Of a DNA stretch of 64,000 nucleotides, positions 28,139-40,534 are shown piece by piece. Every line of letters starts with the position of its first letter. The stretch's first letter is position 1. The notes beneath the pieces are model-generated. The model was given only the letters and a program-made list of their open reading frames with translations. It made no database searches and was not told the DNA's origin. This stretch comes from Pseudomonas citronellolis (GTDB taxonomy: Bacteria; Pseudomonadota; Gammaproteobacteria; Pseudomonadales; Pseudomonadaceae), in the NCBI RefSeq assembly GCF_029335315.1, contig NZ_JARJLT010000004.1, positions 18,810-82,809 of the forward strand, written 5' to 3'. Both the position numbers and the translations under genes were made by a program.

Positions 28139-29008
28139 ATGCGCCCGAGCACACTGCTGCTGTCCCTGCTGCTGGCCGTCGCCAGCCTGTCCGCCCATGC
28201 CGACGGGCTGCGTTTCGCCCTGGTCCGCACCTCCGGGCTGACCACCCTCGACGCCCTGACCCTGGCCGACGGCAGCTGGACCGAGAAGGTCCGCGTCAAC
28301 CACACGGCGCTGCTGGTCCAGCACCACGCCGCCACCCTGCTGTTCGATACCGGCCTCGGGCGCCAGGCCAAGGCGCAGTTCCGCCAGGACATGCCCTGGT
28401 GGGACAAGCCGCTGTTCCGCTTCGGCGATGTGCTGCCGGTGGCCGACCAACTGGCCCCCAAGCACATCCACGTCGATCGCATCTACCTGTCCCACGCGCA
28501 CTGGGACCACGCCTCGGGGCTGGTGGACTTCCCCGACGTGCCGGTCTGGGCGCCCTACGCGGAGATCGACTACGCGCACATCGGCACGCCACCGGCGGTG
28601 TTCCCCAGCGAGTTCAGCGCGCAGACGCCCTGGCGGCCCTACGTCTTCGAGGCCAAGCCGTTCCTGGCCTTCGACGAGAGCCTCGACCTGTTCGGCGACG
28701 GCAGCCTGGTGCTGGTGCCGATGCCCGGCCACACGCCGGGCTCGGTGGGGTTGTTCGTGACCCTGGACGATGGCCGCCGGTTCTTCTTCAGCGGCGACAC
28801 CAGCTGGCGCCTGGAAGGCTTCAGCGGGCCCCGGCAGAAGTTCTGGCTAAGCAGCCATCTGGTCGATCGCGACCGCGAGCAGACCCTGGCGCAGCTGGCG
28901 CGAGTCCACGAGATGCTCCTGGCGCACCCGGAAATCACCGTGGTGCCGGCCCACGACGCGCGGGTGCAGGAACGCCTCGGCTACTTCCCGGATCACTGGG
29001 TGCAATAA
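28139..29008 (+). CDS. Exported metallo-beta-lactamase-fold hydrolase
   Basis: 289 residues with a signal peptide (about 1-20, ends SAHA-D). The zinc-binding motif HAHWDHASG (HxHxDH), the later His in PMPGHTPGS, Asp in FSGDTSW and His in VPAHDAR are all present, so a di-zinc site is expected. The arrangement resembles AHL lactonase and other non-beta-lactamase MBL enzymes; substrate not predictable. Start chosen at 28139 for the signal peptide; the frame is open further upstream. Follows the GST gene by 16 bp, suggesting a joint detoxification role. Confidence 0.88.
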   Translation: MRPSTLLLSLLLAVASLSAHADGLRFALVRTSGLTTLDALTLADGSWTEKVRVNHTALLVQHHAATLLFDTGLGRQAKAQFRQDMPWWDKPLFRFGDVLPVADQLAPKHIHVDRIYLSHAHWDHASGLVDFPDVPVWAPYAEIDYAHIGTPPAVFPSEFSAQTPWRPYVFEAKPFLAFDESLDLFGDGSLVLVPMPGHTPGSVGLFVTLDDGRRFFFSGDTSWRLEGFSGPRQKFWLSSHLVDRDREQTLAQLARVHEMLLAHPEITVVPAHDARVQERLGYFPDHWVQ

Positions 29009-29179
29009 AGGGGGAATGCATCCCGAGCCAAATCAGCGGGATATCTCCGGAAACAGCGACTAAGGTCTAAGAGTCGGAAAAAGCCTGCAATGATTTAGTA
29101 GTCAGGCTGTAACAGATCGACTTGCCGGCACGGACCCGGCATCACCGAACTGCCCAAAGCGCTCGAGGAGACAATAACA

Positions 29180-30469
29180 ATGAGCAAGACCCCGATCGCC
29201 CGTGCCGTGGCCATGGCCACGCTGGGTTCCAGCTGCATCATCCCCGCCCTGGCGCATGCCGACTTCATCTCGGACAGCAAAGCCACGGTCGAACTGCGCA
29301 ACTTCTACTTCAACCGCGACTTCCGCAGCTCCACCCCGGCCCAGCAAAACAAGGCCGAAGAGTGGGCGCAGGGCTTCATCCTGCGCTACGAGTCTGGCTA
29401 CACCGAAGGCACCATCGGCGTCGGCGTCGACGCCATCGGCATGCTCGGCCTGAAGCTGGACTCCAGCCCGGATCGCGTCGGCACCGGCCTGTTGCCCAAG
29501 CCGCCAGCCGGCAAATCCGCGCCCGACGACTACAGCAAACTGGGCATGACCGCCAAGCTGCGCTACGAGAAGAACGTGGTGAAGGTCGGCACCCTGACCC
29601 CGAAACTGCCGGTCATCGTGCCCAACGACAGCCGCCTGCTGCCGCAGGTGTTCCTGGGTAGCGCGATCAACTCCACCCAGCTCGACGGCCTGACCTTCGA
29701 CGCCGGCCGCCTGAACCAGACCAACCTGCGGGACAGCTCCGACTACCAGGAAATGGCCATCACCAGCGGAGGCAAGAAGAACATAACCTTCCGCAGCGGC
29801 ACCACCACCAACGAGTTCAACTTCGCTGGCGGCACCTACAACTGGACCAAGAACTTCAGCACCGGCTACCACTACGGCCAGCTGGACGACTTCTACAAGC
29901 AGCACTACCTGACCCTGGGCTGGACCCTGCCGATCACCGACGGCCAGTCGCTGAAGTCCGACGTGCGCTGGGCCAAGTCAACCGACGACGGCACCAGCAA
30001 CGTCGACAACAAGGCGCTCAACGCCATGTTCACCTACAACCTGGGCTTCCACGCGTTCGGCCTCGGCTACCAGAAGATGAGTGGCGACACCGGCTTCGCC
30101 TACATCAACGGCACCGACCCCTACCTGGTGAACTTCGTCCAGATCAACGACTTCGCCAACAAGGACGAGAAGTCCTGGCAGGCCCGCTACGACTACAACT
30201 TCGCCGGCATCGGCATCCCCGGCCTGACCTTCATGACCCGCTACGTCAAGGGCGACAACATCGACCTGCTGACCCCCGGCGCCGGCGACGGCAAGGAATG
30301 GGAACGCGATACCGACATCGCCTACGTGTTCCAGGAAGGCGCGCTCAAGGGCCTTGGGGTGAAATGGCGTAACGCGACCACCCGCAGCGACTTCAGCCAG
30401 AACACCGCCAACAGCAACTCGGCGGACGAGAACCGGCTGATCGTCAGCTACACCATGCCGCTCTGGTAA
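29180..30469 (+). CDS. opdQ: OprD-family outer-membrane porin (OpdQ-like)
   Basis: 429 residues with signal peptide ending ALAHA-D. OprD-family features include FISDSKATVELRNFYFNRDF at the mature N-terminus, a series of amphipathic beta-strands and a C-terminal strand ending RLIVSYTMPLW with the terminal aromatic residue needed for Bam-mediated insertion. These porins take up basic amino acids and small carboxylates. The symbol is given because, as I recall, PAO1 PA3038 (opdQ) sits at this position; orthology was not tested. GAGGAG precedes the start by 10 nt. Monocistronic, with a terminator downstream. Confidence 0.88.
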   Translation: MSKTPIARAVAMATLGSSCIIPALAHADFISDSKATVELRNFYFNRDFRSSTPAQQNKAEEWAQGFILRYESGYTEGTIGVGVDAIGMLGLKLDSSPDRVGTGLLPKPPAGKSAPDDYSKLGMTAKLRYEKNVVKVGTLTPKLPVIVPNDSRLLPQVFLGSAINSTQLDGLTFDAGRLNQTNLRDSSDYQEMAITSGGKKNITFRSGTTTNEFNFAGGTYNWTKNFSTGYHYGQLDDFYKQHYLTLGWTLPITDGQSLKSDVRWAKSTDDGTSNVDNKALNAMFTYNLGFHAFGLGYQKMSGDTGFAYINGTDPYLVNFVQINDFANKDEKSWQARYDYNFAGIGIPGLTFMTRYVKGDNIDLLTPGAGDGKEWERDTDIAYVFQEGALKGLGVKWRNATTRSDFSQNTANSNSADENRLIVSYTMPLW

Positions 30470-30520
30470 CACCGGCGGAGGGTGCGCAGACGCCCTCCCC
30501 GACGCTGCACTCCTTTGGTA

Positions 30521-30545
30521 AGCCCCGCCTCGGCGGGGCTTTTTT
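30521..30545 (+). terminator. Terminator of the porin gene
   Basis: AGCCCCGCC (30521-30529), 2-nt loop, GGCGGGGCT (30532-30540), then TTTTTT. It ends 9 bp before the amt stop and may also block converging transcription. Confidence 0.9.
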
Positions 30546-30553
30546 ATGCCGGG

Positions 30554-31762
30554 TCAGTCGTGGCTGAGGGCGCCGATCTTGTGGATCGACAGGTCGGCGC
30601 CGTAGTACTCCTGCTCCTGACTCAGGCGAATGCCCACCGCCGCCTTGATGCCGCCGTAGACCAGCAGGCCGCCGACGAAGGCGACGGCCACCCCGAGCGC
30701 GGTGCCCAGCGCCTGGCTGGCCAGGCTGACGCCGCCGATGCCGCCCAGCGCCTGCTGGCCGAAGATGCCGCAGGCGACGCCACCCCAGGCCCCGCAGAGG
30801 CCGTGCAGCGGCCACACGCCGAGGACGTCGTCGAGCTTCCAGCGGGTCTGCGCGGCGGTGAACACCCAGACGAACAGCGCGCCGGCCACCAGGCCCGTGG
30901 CCAGGGCGCCCACCGGGTGCATCAGGTCGGAGCCGGCGCACACCGCCACCAGCCCGGCCAGCGGGCCGTTGTGCAGGAAGCCGGGGTCGTTGCGCCCGAC
31001 CAGCAACGAGGCCACGGTGCCGCCGACCATCGCCAGCAACGAGTTCACCGCCACCAGGCCGCTGGCGTGGTCGAGGGTCTGCGCGCTCATCACGTTGAAG
31101 CCGAACCAGCCGACCACCAGAATCCACGAGCCCAGGGCCAGGAAAGGAATGTTCGACGGCGCGAAGGCCACCAGGCGGCCGTCGCGGTAGCGTCCGTTGC
31201 GCGGACCAAGCAGCATCACCGCGGCCAGCGCCAGCCAGCCGCCGAAGGCGTGCACCACCACGGAGCCGGCGAAATCGTGGAAGGGCTGGCCGAACTCCAA
31301 TTTCAGCCACGCCTGCAGGCCGAAGTTGCCGTTCCACACCATGCCTTCGAAGAACGGATAGACGAAGGCCACGATCAGCACCGTGGCGCACAGCTGCGGG
31401 GCGAACTTGGCGCGCTCGGCGATGCCGCCGGAAATGATCGCCGGAATGGCCGCGGCGAAAGTCAGCAGGAAGAAGAACTTGACCAGCGCATAGCCGTGGT
31501 CGGCGCTGAGCTCGCTGGCCGGCTTGAGGAAGTCCACGCCGTAGGCGATCCAGTAGCCGACGAAGAAGTAGGCCAGGCTGGAAACGGCGAAGTCCGAGAG
31601 AATCTTCGACAACGCGTTGACCTGGTTCTTCAGGCGCACGGTGCCGACTTCGAGGAAGGCGAAGCCGGCGTGCATGGCCAGGACCATGACCGCGCCGATC
31701 AGAATGAACAGAGTGTTCGAGCCGTGGATCAGGGTTTCCACGGCGCTGTTGAGGTTTTCCAT
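30554..31762 (-). CDS. amt: Ammonium transporter, Amt family
   Basis: 402 residues and about 11 transmembrane helices. The conserved pore elements are present: Asp and first His in HDFAGSVVVHAFGGW, second His in GVWPLHGLCGAWGG. The N-terminus (NTLFILIGAVMVLAMHAGFAFLEVG) lacks a long signal peptide, and the C-terminal tail SIHKIGALSHD is short. It imports ammonium through the inner membrane. No glnK/glnB-type PII gene lies beside it, unlike the usual glnK-amtB pair, so control must come from elsewhere. Convergent with the porin gene. Confidence 0.92.
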   Translation of the reverse strand: MENLNSAVETLIHGSNTLFILIGAVMVLAMHAGFAFLEVGTVRLKNQVNALSKILSDFAVSSLAYFFVGYWIAYGVDFLKPASELSADHGYALVKFFFLLTFAAAIPAIISGGIAERAKFAPQLCATVLIVAFVYPFFEGMVWNGNFGLQAWLKLEFGQPFHDFAGSVVVHAFGGWLALAAVMLLGPRNGRYRDGRLVAFAPSNIPFLALGSWILVVGWFGFNVMSAQTLDHASGLVAVNSLLAMVGGTVASLLVGRNDPGFLHNGPLAGLVAVCAGSDLMHPVGALATGLVAGALFVWVFTAAQTRWKLDDVLGVWPLHGLCGAWGGVACGIFGQQALGGIGGVSLASQALGTALGVAVAFVGGLLVYGGIKAAVGIRLSQEQEYYGADLSIHKIGALSHD

Positions 31763-32189
31763 AAGTCAGGCAGCCCCGGATCAGATCGAAAAAGCACCAA
31801 AAAGACTCATCCCCGCCACTCGCCGCACCAGCTTGAAGCGGATGCGCACCGAAACAGCCCGAAGGCTCGCCCCGAAACACGGCATCCTGGCGCCGAGCAG
31901 TGGATGTGTTTTCTGGTTTTTCTCTTGTCTTTCAGATAGTTGATGATTTTTACGGTGGTCGTGGGACGTCCCTGAATGCCCCCGCTTGGGGCGTTCGCAC
32001 CGGCTTGCGCACCATGGAGTTGCAAGCGGCATACCAGACGCACGGCGGGCGAAGCGGCGCAGACTGGTCTTCACTGAACGAAGTCTGCGCCCTGCTCTGC
32101 GTCGCCGCTTAGCCGTCGATTTATGGGAAACTTCCCAGCGCCCGGGGGCTCAGAACCAGTGACCCCCCGCAAAACACAAGGAGCCTCCC
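31763..32189. other. Intergenic region between amt and the DUF883 gene
   Basis: About 430 bp with no credible gene; it should carry promoters for amt (leftward) and the DUF883 trio (rightward). The clearest structure is an inverted repeat GGCGCAGACT (32056-32065) / AGTCTGCGCC (32082-32091) with a 16-nt loop, about 100 bp before the DUF883 start. No sigma-54 consensus was found for amt. Confidence 0.5.
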
Positions 32190-32507
32190 ATGCCCCGCAA
32201 GAGCACCGCGAACACCACCAAGGACGAGCTGCTGGCAGAGTTCCAGGCACTGGTGGCCGATACCGAGAAACTCCTGCAGACCTCCGCCGAACTCGCCGGC
32301 GAGGAAGCCGACGCCCTGCGCAGCCAGCTGCGCTCGGGGCTGAGTCGCGCGCGTGAACGCATCGACGAGGCCCAAGGCGCGTTCCGCGAACAGGGCCGCG
32401 CGGCCGTGGACGCCACCGAGGACTACGTCAGCGAACACCCCTGGCAGGCCGTCGGCATGGCTGCCGGCGTCGGCTTCCTGCTCGGCCTTCTGGTCGGACG
32501 GCGCTGA
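32190..32507 (+). CDS. DUF883 / ElaB-YqjD family membrane-anchored protein
   Basis: 105 residues. A charged coiled-coil-like N-terminal region (DELLAEFQALVADTEKLLQ) is followed by one C-terminal transmembrane helix with the family signature EHPWQAVGMAAGVGFLLGLLVGRR (core WQAVGMAAGVGFLLG). E. coli YqjD and ElaB of this family tether ribosomes to the inner membrane in stationary phase. First gene of a three-gene run (3-bp gap, then overlap) that parallels the E. coli yqjD-yqjE-yqjK order. Confidence 0.93.
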   Translation: MPRKSTANTTKDELLAEFQALVADTEKLLQTSAELAGEEADALRSQLRSGLSRARERIDEAQGAFREQGRAAVDATEDYVSEHPWQAVGMAAGVGFLLGLLVGRR

Positions 32508-32510
32508 TCG

Positions 32511-32897
32511 ATGACTGACGGAAAGGACGCCGGAGCGCACCACCAGGGCCCCTCCGTGCGGCGCTTCGGCGCTGCGCTGCTGGGGCTGCTGCACGGGCAC
32601 GTCGAACTCTTCGGCCTGGAACTGCAGGAACAGAAGAGCCGCACCCTGGCCCTGCTGCTGTTCGCCGGGCTGGCGTTGCTGTTCGCCCTGCTGCTGGTCC
32701 TCGGCCTGTCACTGCTGGTGCTGGTGCTGTTCTGGGATACTGACCGCCTGGCCGCCGTACTCGGCCTGTGCGCCTTCTACGCCCTGGGCGGCGGCCTGTG
32801 CGCCTGGCGCCTGTACCAGCTGGTGGACGACGACACCTCGCCGTTCAGCGCCACCCTGGAAGAACTGGCCCGCGACCGGGAAGAACTGCTGCCATGA
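32511..32897 (+). CDS. YqjE-family (phage-holin-like) membrane protein
   Basis: 128 residues with two transmembrane helices (about 45-70 and 75-98), preceded by GLLHGHVELFGLELQEQKSR, the YqjE/Actino_holin-type signature. C-terminus is acidic and cytoplasmic. Not a true holin; the family accompanies YqjD and YqjK in the envelope stress trio. Its stop overlaps the next start (ATGA). Confidence 0.9.
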   Translation: MTDGKDAGAHHQGPSVRRFGAALLGLLHGHVELFGLELQEQKSRTLALLLFAGLALLFALLLVLGLSLLVLVLFWDTDRLAAVLGLCAFYALGGGLCAWRLYQLVDDDTSPFSATLEELARDREELLP

Positions 32898-33244
32898 GCG
32901 AACTGCCGAAACTCCCTGCCAACCCGTCCCGCCGCGAACTGCGCAAGGCCGTCCTGCGCCTGCGCCTGGAGGTCCGCCGCCAGCAACTGCGCCAGGAAAG
33001 CGAGCAGCTCCTGCAGCCGCTGCGCCAGGCCCGCGACCTGGGCCTGGGCTTCGGCCAGCAACTGCGTGGTGGCGCGTCGTTCTGGGCGGCCGGTGGCGCC
33101 GCCGCCGCGGCCGCGCTGCTGCTGGGGCGCAAGCGACGCCTGTCGCGCCTGCTGCGCTTGGCCGTGGTCCTCGCCCCGTTGCTGTTCAAGCTGCGCCAGC
33201 CCTCGCGCCCGACGCCGAAGAAGGACACCGAAGGCGACGGCTGA
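32894..33244 (+). CDS. YqjK-like small membrane protein
   Basis: 116 residues. A basic, Arg/Leu-rich N-terminal helix (RRELRKAVLRLRLEVRRQQL) is followed by a hydrophobic Gly/Ala segment (WAAGGAAAAAALLLG) and a basic tail. This fits the YqjK position of the yqjDEK-type operon, although sequence similarity in this family is low. The ATG at 32894 overlaps the previous stop by 4 bp. Function unknown. Confidence 0.85.
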   Translation: MSELPKLPANPSRRELRKAVLRLRLEVRRQQLRQESEQLLQPLRQARDLGLGFGQQLRGGASFWAAGGAAAAAALLLGRKRRLSRLLRLAVVLAPLLFKLRQPSRPTPKKDTEGDG

Positions 33245-33318
33245 GCGCGCCTGGCTGCATTCTTGCTAGGAGGCTATCCCGGACCGGCGGCAACGCCCTC
33301 CCATCTCTCCCACTAAGG

Positions 33319-34491
33319 ATGTGTCCCTTGATCGACGGGCAACCGATCGCCTGCTTCCAGCCCTTCATCGACACCGCCACCGGCCTGATCGCCGGCGTCG
33401 AGGCGCTCGGTCGCCTGCGCCAGCCCGACGGCCAGTTGCTGTCGGTCGGCCCGCTGTTCGTCGACCCCAAGGTGCCGCCGGCGATCCTGCGCCGACTCGA
33501 CCGGCAGATCCGCGACGACGCCCTGGCGCGCCTGCCCGAAGCGCCACAGGACTGGTTCCTCAGCCTGAACATCTCGCCACGCTGGATCAGCCGGCTGCGC
33601 CCCAACCAGCCGCTGCCCAGCCTCAAGCAGTTGCAACAGCGCGGCGTCGACCCGCACCGGGTGGTGTTCGAGATCACCGAGCTGGGCGGCGGCCACCTGC
33701 GCCTGCCGGAGGTGGTGGCACGCTACCGCGAAGCAGGCGCGCGTATCGCCATCGACGACTTCGGCGCCGGTTACTCGCAACTCGACCGCGTGCTAGCCCT
33801 GCAACCGGACATCCTCAAGCTGGACATGCGCCTGTTCCAGCAGGCCGCTCGCGGCGGCCCCAGCGGAGAAGTGGTCAAGGCTCTGGCACAGATGGCCGAG
33901 AAGACCGGCTGCTGGATCATCGCCGAGGGCGTGGAAACCGAGGCCGAGCTGGACTTCGCCCTGGAATGCGGAGCGCGCTTCGTCCAGGGTTTCCTGTTCG
34001 CCCGCCCGGAGCTGAACTTCCCCGCCAGCGACGCCTACCTCGACGCCTTCGGCCAATGGCGCGACCGCTACGTGCAGCGCAAGCTGCAGGAACGCGCCCG
34101 CCTGGTCCACCTGCGCCAGCAACTCGCCGAGCTGATCGCCAGCCTGCGCCCCTGGGCCGAGGGCGGCACCCGCCTGGCCAGCCTGCCGACGCCGGAAGCC
34201 TTCCCGCGCCTGCTGCGCATCTACCAGTGCGATCGCCACGGCACGCAGATTTCGCCGAACCTGGAATGGAACGGTCTGTTCTGGAAGGAGGATCGCCGCT
34301 ACGTCGGCCACAACTGGTCGTGGCGCCCGTACTTCTATCAGTTGCTCGCCGACGGCTGGGAAGAGCGCCGCCTGACCCTGTCCAACACCTACCGCGACGC
34401 CACATCCAACCAGTACTGCATGACCGCCGGCCAGTTCATCGACCAGGGGCGCCGGCTGCTGCTGGTCGACATCGACGCCGAAGGCCTCTAG
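33319..34491 (+). CDS. EAL-domain c-di-GMP phosphodiesterase with C-terminal YkuI_C-like sensor region
   Basis: 390 residues. EAL domain about 5-240; catalytic signature residues all visible: GVEALGRL, SLNIS, FEITE, IDDFGAGYS, ILKLD, EGVET, VQGFLFARP. So it should hydrolyse c-di-GMP to pGpG. The C-terminal 130 residues (with RIYQCDRHGTQISPNLEWN and TLSNTYRDATSNQYCMT) resemble the PAS/Cache-like YkuI_C domain, a ligand-sensing fold. The start may instead be TTG at 33328: AAGG lies 9 nt before it, whereas the listed ATG has no Shine-Dalgarno. It is monocistronic; dgt follows 89 bp later. Confidence 0.9.
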   Translation: MCPLIDGQPIACFQPFIDTATGLIAGVEALGRLRQPDGQLLSVGPLFVDPKVPPAILRRLDRQIRDDALARLPEAPQDWFLSLNISPRWISRLRPNQPLPSLKQLQQRGVDPHRVVFEITELGGGHLRLPEVVARYREAGARIAIDDFGAGYSQLDRVLALQPDILKLDMRLFQQAARGGPSGEVVKALAQMAEKTGCWIIAEGVETEAELDFALECGARFVQGFLFARPELNFPASDAYLDAFGQWRDRYVQRKLQERARLVHLRQQLAELIASLRPWAEGGTRLASLPTPEAFPRLLRIYQCDRHGTQISPNLEWNGLFWKEDRRYVGHNWSWRPYFYQLLADGWEERRLTLSNTYRDATSNQYCMTAGQFIDQGRRLLLVDIDAEGL

Positions 34492-34580
34492 CGCCCCATC
34501 AGGAATGGCCTCCAGCGCCCATTGAGATTGCCGCTGCCACGGGGTAGCGTGGGCGCTACCACGAGCAATCGGACGAGCGA

Positions 34581-35912
34581 ATGGACTGGCATACCCTGCT
34601 CCCCCGCGAGCGCCTCGGCAAACCCGCGCACAGCAGCGAGGAACTTGGCCGCAGCGCGTTCCACAAGGACCACGATCGCGTCATCTTCTCCGGCGCCTTC
34701 CGCCGCCTGGGGCGCAAGACCCAGGTCCACCCGGTGTCCAGCAACGATCACATCCACACACGCCTGACCCACTCGCTGGAGGTCGGCTGCGTCGGCCGCT
34801 CGCTGGGCATGCGCGTAGGCGAGATGCTCCGTGACGAGTTGCCGGAATGGTGCGACCCGGCGGACCTCGGGGTGATCGTGCAGTCCGCCTGCCTGGCCCA
34901 TGACATCGGCAACCCGCCCTTCGGCCATTCCGGCGAGGACGCCATTCGCCACTGGTTCCTGCAGGCCGCCTCGCGCGGCTGGCTCGACGACATGGACGAC
35001 GATGAGCGCGCCGACTTCCTGCACTTCGAAGGCAATGCCCAGGGCTTCCGCGTGCTCACCCAGCTGGAATACCACCAGTTCGACGGCGGCATGCGCCTGA
35101 CCTACGCCACCCTGGGCAGCTACCTGAAATACCCCTGGACCGCCCGCCACGCCGAGTCGCTGGGCTACAAGAAGCACAAATTCGGCTGCTACAAGAGCGA
35201 ACTGCCGCTGCTCGAACAGATCACCGACAAGCTCGGCATGCCGCAGCTGGAGCGCGAGCGCTGGGCCCGCCACCCGCTGGTCTACCTGATGGAGGCGGCC
35301 GACGACATCTGCTATGGCCTGATCGACCTGGAGGACGGCCTGGAGATGGAACTGCTCGACTACCCCGAGGTGGAAGCCTTGCTGCTCGACCTGGTCGGCG
35401 ACGACATCCCCGATACCTACCGCCAGCTCGGCCCCCGGGACTCGCGCCGGCGACGCCTGGCGATCCTGCGCGGCAAGGCCATCGAACACCTGGGCAACGC
35501 CGCCGCGCGGGCCTTCGTCGAGCAGAAGCGCGTGCTGCTGGAAGGCGGCCTGGCCGGCGACCTGGTGGAGCACATGAGCGGCCCGGCCAAGCGCTGCGTG
35601 CAACAGGCCAAGGCGCTGGCGCGCAACAAGATCTTCCAGGACAAGCGCAAGACACTGCACGAGATCGGCGCCTACACCACCCTGGAGATCCTCCTCAATT
35701 CCTTCTGCGGCGCCGCGCTGGAGCAGCACGGCGGACGCAGCCCGTCATTCAAGAACCAGCGCATCCTCGACCTGCTGGGGCACAACGCCCCGCATCCCGA
35801 CTGGTCGTTACACAAGGCCTTCCTGCGCGTCATCGACTTCATCGCCGGCATGACCGACAGCTATGCCACGGAGATGGCTCGCGAAATGACTGGCCGCTCC
35901 AGCCCGGTGTGA
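34581..35912 (+). CDS. dgt: Deoxyguanosinetriphosphate triphosphohydrolase (dGTPase)
   Basis: 443 residues, HD-domain dGTPase of the short (non-E. coli) type. HD motifs: [10 protein letters not shown], then [15 protein letters not shown], with an Asp further on in [10 protein letters not shown]. It cleaves dGTP to deoxyguanosine and tripolyphosphate and helps control dNTP pools. The length fits this subtype (about 440). Convergent with the RocS2-like kinase, only 3 bp between stops, so the two transcripts must overlap. Confidence 0.93.
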   Translation: MDWHTLLPRERLGKPAHSSEELGRSAFHKDHDRVIFSGAFRRLGRKTQVHPVSSNDHIHTRLTHSLEVGCVGRSLGMRVGEMLRDELPEWCDPADLGVIVQSACLAHDIGNPPFGHSGEDAIRHWFLQAASRGWLDDMDDDERADFLHFEGNAQGFRVLTQLEYHQFDGGMRLTYATLGSYLKYPWTARHAESLGYKKHKFGCYKSELPLLEQITDKLGMPQLERERWARHPLVYLMEAADDICYGLIDLEDGLEMELLDYPEVEALLLDLVGDDIPDTYRQLGPRDSRRRRLAILRGKAIEHLGNAAARAFVEQKRVLLEGGLAGDLVEHMSGPAKRCVQQAKALARNKIFQDKRKTLHEIGAYTTLEILLNSFCGAALEQHGGRSPSFKNQRILDLLGHNAPHPDWSLHKAFLRVIDFIAGMTDSYATEMAREMTGRSSPV

Positions 35913-35915
35913 GCC

Positions 35916-39626
<3,711 letters not shown>

Positions 39627-39634
39627 CGCCAACC

Positions 39635-40261
39635 TCAGACGAGCGCGTTGCGCTTCGCGAACTCGATCAGGTCGACCAGCGAGTGAGCGTTGAGCTTCAG
39701 CAACAGGCGCGTCTTGTAGGTACTGACGGTCTTGTTGCTGATGAACATCTGTTCGGAAATGTCCTTGTTCGAGTATCCGTTGGCCAGATACTGCAGCACT
39801 GACATCTCGCGGTCTGACAGACGCTGGATCAGCTCATGGTCGTCCATGCTGCCGTTGTTCTTGCGCGCCGGGCGCACCGCGGTGCTGGGGAAATAGTTGT
39901 AGCCGGCGATCACCGCGTTCACCGCGCTGATCAGCTCGGCGAGGCCGCCCTGCTTGCAGACGAACCCCGAGGCGCCCGCCTGCATGCAGCGCATGGCGTA
40001 GAGCGAGGCACTCTGCCCGGTGAGCACGAGGATCTTCAGCGGCAGGTTGAAGGCGGTCAGGCGGCTGATGACCTCCAGCCCGTCCAGCTTGGGGATGCCG
40101 ATGTCCAGCACCACCAGTTCCGGCAGCAGTTCCTTCACCAGGGACAACGCATCAACGCCGTTGTCGGTTTCCCCGATGATGGTGTGGCCTTCCTTTTCCA
40201 GGAGGACACGCATGGCCATCCGAATTACCGGATGGTCGTCGACAATAAGAACCTTGCTCAA
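39635..40261 (-). CDS. rocA2: LuxR/NarL-type response regulator, RocA2-like
   Basis: 208 residues. Receiver domain (1-125) with VLIVDDHP and the phospho-acceptor Asp53 in VVLDIGIPKLDG; C-terminal LuxR helix-turn-helix with REMSVLQYLANGYSNKDISEQ and STYKTRLLLKL. The start is TTG (40259-40261): GGAG lies 8 nt upstream. It is the DNA-binding output partner of the downstream hybrid kinase gene (8-bp gap, same transcript). Closest characterised relatives from memory are RocA2, BvgA and EvgA. Confidence 0.92.
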   Translation of the reverse strand: MSKVLIVDDHPVIRMAMRVLLEKEGHTIIGETDNGVDALSLVKELLPELVVLDIGIPKLDGLEVISRLTAFNLPLKILVLTGQSASLYAMRCMQAGASGFVCKQGGLAELISAVNAVIAGYNYFPSTAVRPARKNNGSMDDHELIQRLSDREMSVLQYLANGYSNKDISEQMFISNKTVSTYKTRLLLKLNAHSLVDLIEFAKRNALV

Positions 40262-40534
40262 TTTGCAATCTCCGAAAGACTTCCCAAGAGTTCGGCGTAA
40301 GATATCGCTCAGGAAATCGGTGTCGAGATTGCCTACCCCCGCTTTTAATATCTTCAGTAAATTCCTACCAAATTAAAGATATATTCTTACAACAAACATA
40401 AACATCTGACTTCATTCGATTTTTCAATTACTTTCCGCCAGCATATTCCTACAAAAAAAATGGATTAGTTTTGATTCATTAAATGCCCGCTGCCGGCAAA
40501 CTTCGACAGTTCTCGTCATTCGGTATATCCACCA
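40262..40534. promoter_or_regulatory. AT-rich divergent control region with repeated ATTCCTAC motifs
   Basis: 273 bp between the RocA2-like and RocR-like genes, much richer in A+T than its surroundings (especially 40345-40485). Motifs in direct orientation: ATTCCTACCAAA (40361-40372), ATTCTTACAA (40383-40392), ATTCCTACAAA (40445-40455), and a weaker ATTGCCTACC (40328-40337). Spacings of 22 and 62 bp are near whole helical turns. The motif resembles what I recall of the EvgA/BvgA-type half-site TTCYTAC. Confidence 0.6.

Noticed and set aside
32511..32897. Phage holin suggesting a prophage
   Set aside because: It is a YqjE-type protein in the DUF883/YqjE/YqjK trio, with no phage genes nearby.
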